Shown here piece by piece: positions 5,251 to 6,865 of a stretch of 6,865 nucleotides of DNA. Location: the NCBI GenBank assembly GCA_003233545.1, contig QILZ01000059.1, positions 1 to 6,865 of the forward strand. The letters are read 5' to 3'. The notes under the pieces are model-generated. The model did not search any database and was not told where the DNA came from. It saw nothing but the letters and a program-made list of their open reading frames with translations. A program made the position numbers and the translations under genes. This DNA comes from Spirochaetales bacterium (GTDB lineage Bacteria; Spirochaetota; Spirochaetia; SZUA-6). Each line of letters starts with the position of its first letter. The first letter of the stretch is position 1.

Positions 5251-6093
5251 ATGAAATTAATGAATGCAAAAGAACTCATAGAAGACGCTTATAAAAATAA
5301 TTATTCGGTAGCAGCGATGAATGCCAACGGGGCGACCTACGATATAGCACGGGCAATTATCGAATCTGCAAATGAAGAGGATTTACCCGTAATAATACAG
5401 GCATATGAGCATAATATAAATTATCGGGGCTATGAGTACTTCGTGCTGTTAATAAAACACCTTGCAAAAAACAGCAGAGTACCGTATGCAATTACACTCG
5501 ATCATGGGAATTCCCTTAAATCTATCATGCAGGCTGTAAGAGCGGGTTTTACAGGTGTTATGATGGATAATACGGAATACACTTTAGAAGATAATATTAA
5601 AAGAATACAGGACTTAATAAAGTATGTTAAACCCATCGGAGTATCCGTAGAAGCTGAAGTCGGGCATATGGCGCAGGCAGAAAAACCGGAGGATGGTACT
5701 TTTAAGTCGGATATCCGGGAGGTGGAAATATTTTTGAACGAGGTAGATGCGGATTTATTGGCTGTTTCCGTTGGAACATCGCACGGCTATTATAAAGAAC
5801 AGAAAATGATAGATTTTGATCTGATCAAGAAAATTCATGCCATGACCTGTACACCTCTCGTTATGCACGGCACCTGCGGAATACCTCTTGAACTTATTAC
5901 AAAGCTCGTTCAATGCGGGATGAGAAAAATTAACTTCGGAGAAGCCTTTAGAATGAACTACATAAAATATTTCAATGAATTATCTACCGGGATAAACCAT
6001 AAAGGACATGCCTGGAAAGTAACGGAAGAAGTAAAAAACAAGCTTAAGAGAGACATGAAAGCAATACTTAAAGCGATAAATAAAGGTTTATAG
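5251..6093 (+). CDS. Class II (metal-dependent) fructose/tagatose-bisphosphate aldolase family protein
   Basis: A 280-residue TIM-barrel aldolase of the FbaA/GatY/KbaY superfamily, normal length for the short class. Members use a divalent metal to cleave or form aldol bonds with dihydroxyacetone phosphate. Seen: the catalytic Asp and metal His in ITLDHGNS (D84, H85), VEAEVGHM (E134, E136), the metal His in VGTSHG (H178) and the third in VMHGTCGIP (H206). Two phosphate-holding elements are unusual: the HGGSG loop reads HGTCG, and the K-x-N-x-x-T-D/E stretch reads KINFGEAFR (from about residue 225), without the usual Thr and acidic residue. Metal chemistry looks intact, but the ketose or aldehyde may be atypical. 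The only start is the ATG at 5251; GGGGG at 5231-5235 is 15 nt away, an unusually long spacing. Its promoter and operator match those of the transketolase operon. Confidence 0.85.
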   Translation: MKLMNAKELIEDAYKNNYSVAAMNANGATYDIARAIIESANEEDLPVIIQAYEHNINYRGYEYFVLLIKHLAKNSRVPYAITLDHGNSLKSIMQAVRAGFTGVMMDNTEYTLEDNIKRIQDLIKYVKPIGVSVEAEVGHMAQAEKPEDGTFKSDIREVEIFLNEVDADLLAVSVGTSHGYYKEQKMIDFDLIKKIHAMTCTPLVMHGTCGIPLELITKLVQCGMRKINFGEAFRMNYIKYFNELSTGINHKGHAWKVTEEVKNKLKRDMKAILKAINKGL

Positions 6094-6112
6094 GCTTTTC
6101 GCCGGAAAAGCC
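6093..6112 (+). terminator. Intercistronic hairpin between the aldolase and NagB-like genes
   Basis: GGCTTTTC (6093-6100) and GAAAAGCC (6105-6112) form a perfect 8-bp stem around a GCCG loop. It begins at the last base of the aldolase stop codon. Only ATTTTA follows, not a full T-tract, so it is more likely a weak or partial terminator or an mRNA-processing and stability element than a complete stop. Confidence 0.6.
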
Positions 6113-6137
6113 GGATTTTAAGCGGAGGTATTAAGGA

Positions 6138-6865
6138 ATGGATTATTTAAAAGATTACATGAAAATTACAAAAGATGACTTTGCAAAGCTAAGACCGGAT
6201 TGGGATTGGTTTATATTTAAAACACTCGAAGAACAGAATAAGCACTTTGCAGAATACATGGTTAAAAGAATAAAGAAGGCAAATGAAACAAATTCCCGTT
6301 TTTCCGTTGTACTTCCTACCGGGCCGATAGATTATAGTTACTTTGTGGAAAAAGTGAATAGAGAAAATATATCACTTAAAAACCTATACATTTTTATGAT
6401 GGATGAATACTGCAGGGACGAAAAGACATTAATCGATCATAATCATCCTTTGTCGTTCAGGAAGTTTATTTTTTCCCTGCTTTATGATTCCGTTAAACCG
6501 GAATTACGAATAAAGAAGGATAATTTGAATTTCCCCGATCCTTCTGATATTACACTGTATCAGGAAAAAATAGATGAAACAGGCGGTATCGATGTTGTAT
6601 TCGGGGGATTCGGTCTAAACGGACACCTTGCTTTTAATGATCCTCCCGGTAAAGAAGACGAGTGCACGGCAGAGAATGTAAAAAACAGTACAACAAGAGT
6701 AATCCGTTTATCCTGCGAGACAATCAGTCAGAATGCATTGGGAGGCACAAGAGGACTGCTCGAACTGGTACCACCGCTTGCCGTTACAATCGGTATGAAA
6801 GAGATGCTCGCTGCAGATGAAATACACATCTATCTTCTGCGGAAATGGCATTCGGGAATATTCAG
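6138..6865 (+). CDS. NagB-family (glucosamine-6-phosphate deaminase-like) protein, partial, with altered catalytic residues
   Basis: The first 242 residues of a NagB/6-phosphogluconolactonase superfamily protein, cut by the right window edge. NagB itself turns glucosamine 6-phosphate into fructose 6-phosphate and ammonia. Matching landmarks in order: VLPTG (58-62), MMDEY (87-91, D89 at the NagB proton-abstraction Asp), HPLSFRKF, GGFGLNGHLAFNDPP (156-170), TTRVIRLS (185-192) and AVTIGMKEML (215-224). Differences: the NagB phosphate loop T-G-G-T-P reads TGPID, the D-G-H catalytic motif is NGH (N161, H163 kept), and the following Glu is D168. The N-terminus is about 20 residues longer than in NagB. 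The ATG at 6138 has GGAGG nine bases upstream (6124-6128). It follows the aldolase gene by 44 nt and probably shares its transcript. The superfamily is firm; deaminase activity is doubtful. Confidence 0.85.
   Translation, partial: MDYLKDYMKITKDDFAKLRPDWDWFIFKTLEEQNKHFAEYMVKRIKKANETNSRFSVVLPTGPIDYSYFVEKVNRENISLKNLYIFMMDEYCRDEKTLIDHNHPLSFRKFIFSLLYDSVKPELRIKKDNLNFPDPSDITLYQEKIDETGGIDVVFGGFGLNGHLAFNDPPGKEDECTAENVKNSTTRVIRLSCETISQNALGGTRGLLELVPPLAVTIGMKEMLAADEIHIYLLRKWHSGIF

Overview
The window looks like an accessory carbohydrate-catabolism locus from a moderately AT-rich bacterium. The two-subunit (split) transketolase, the ROK repressor-type regulator and the tight gene packing would fit an anaerobe or fermenter of the Bacillota or Spirochaetota kind. 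No marker in the window fixes the taxon, so this is a weak guess.

The layout is divergent around a 224-bp control region (3702-3925). The minus strand carries a compact operon, read right to left: transketolase N-terminal subunit (3701-2902, frameshifted), transketolase C-terminal subunit (2900-1938, GTG start), an RpiB/LacAB-family isomerase (1936-1463), a divergent ADP-forming CoA-ligase beta subunit (1441-326) and the start of its alpha subunit (308 to the window edge). Junctions are 1, 1, 21 and 17 nt. The plus strand carries a ROK-family regulator (3926-5095), then after 155 bp a class II aldolase family gene (5251-6093), and 44 bp further a NagB-family gene (6138 to the window edge) that is cut off.

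The strongest regulatory signal is a pair of related 25-bp dyads built from TTAN/NTAA steps, one at 3757-3781 before the minus operon and one at 5148-5172 before the aldolase gene. In the direction of each target they share 21 of 23 core bases. Each lies just downstream of a promoter-like TTTACA-17 nt-TAA hexamer pair with a TCTG extended -10. The simplest reading is one repressor, probably the ROK protein encoded between them, controlling both transcription units.

Metabolically, the split transketolase, sugar isomerase, aldolase and NagB-like protein suggest C2 and C3 cutting and isomerisation of a sugar. The SucCD-like CoA ligase could make ATP from an acyl-CoA end product. The RpiB-like, NagB-like and aldolase-like proteins each keep their fold signature but depart from the family at residues that usually hold the phosphate group or do the chemistry. 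This raises the possibility of a non-standard substrate, for instance an unphosphorylated or sulfonated sugar; the substrate cannot be read from the sequence. The transketolase N subunit has lost about 28 nt inside its thiamine-diphosphate-binding segment, so the pathway is either decayed in this genome or the assembly has an error there.
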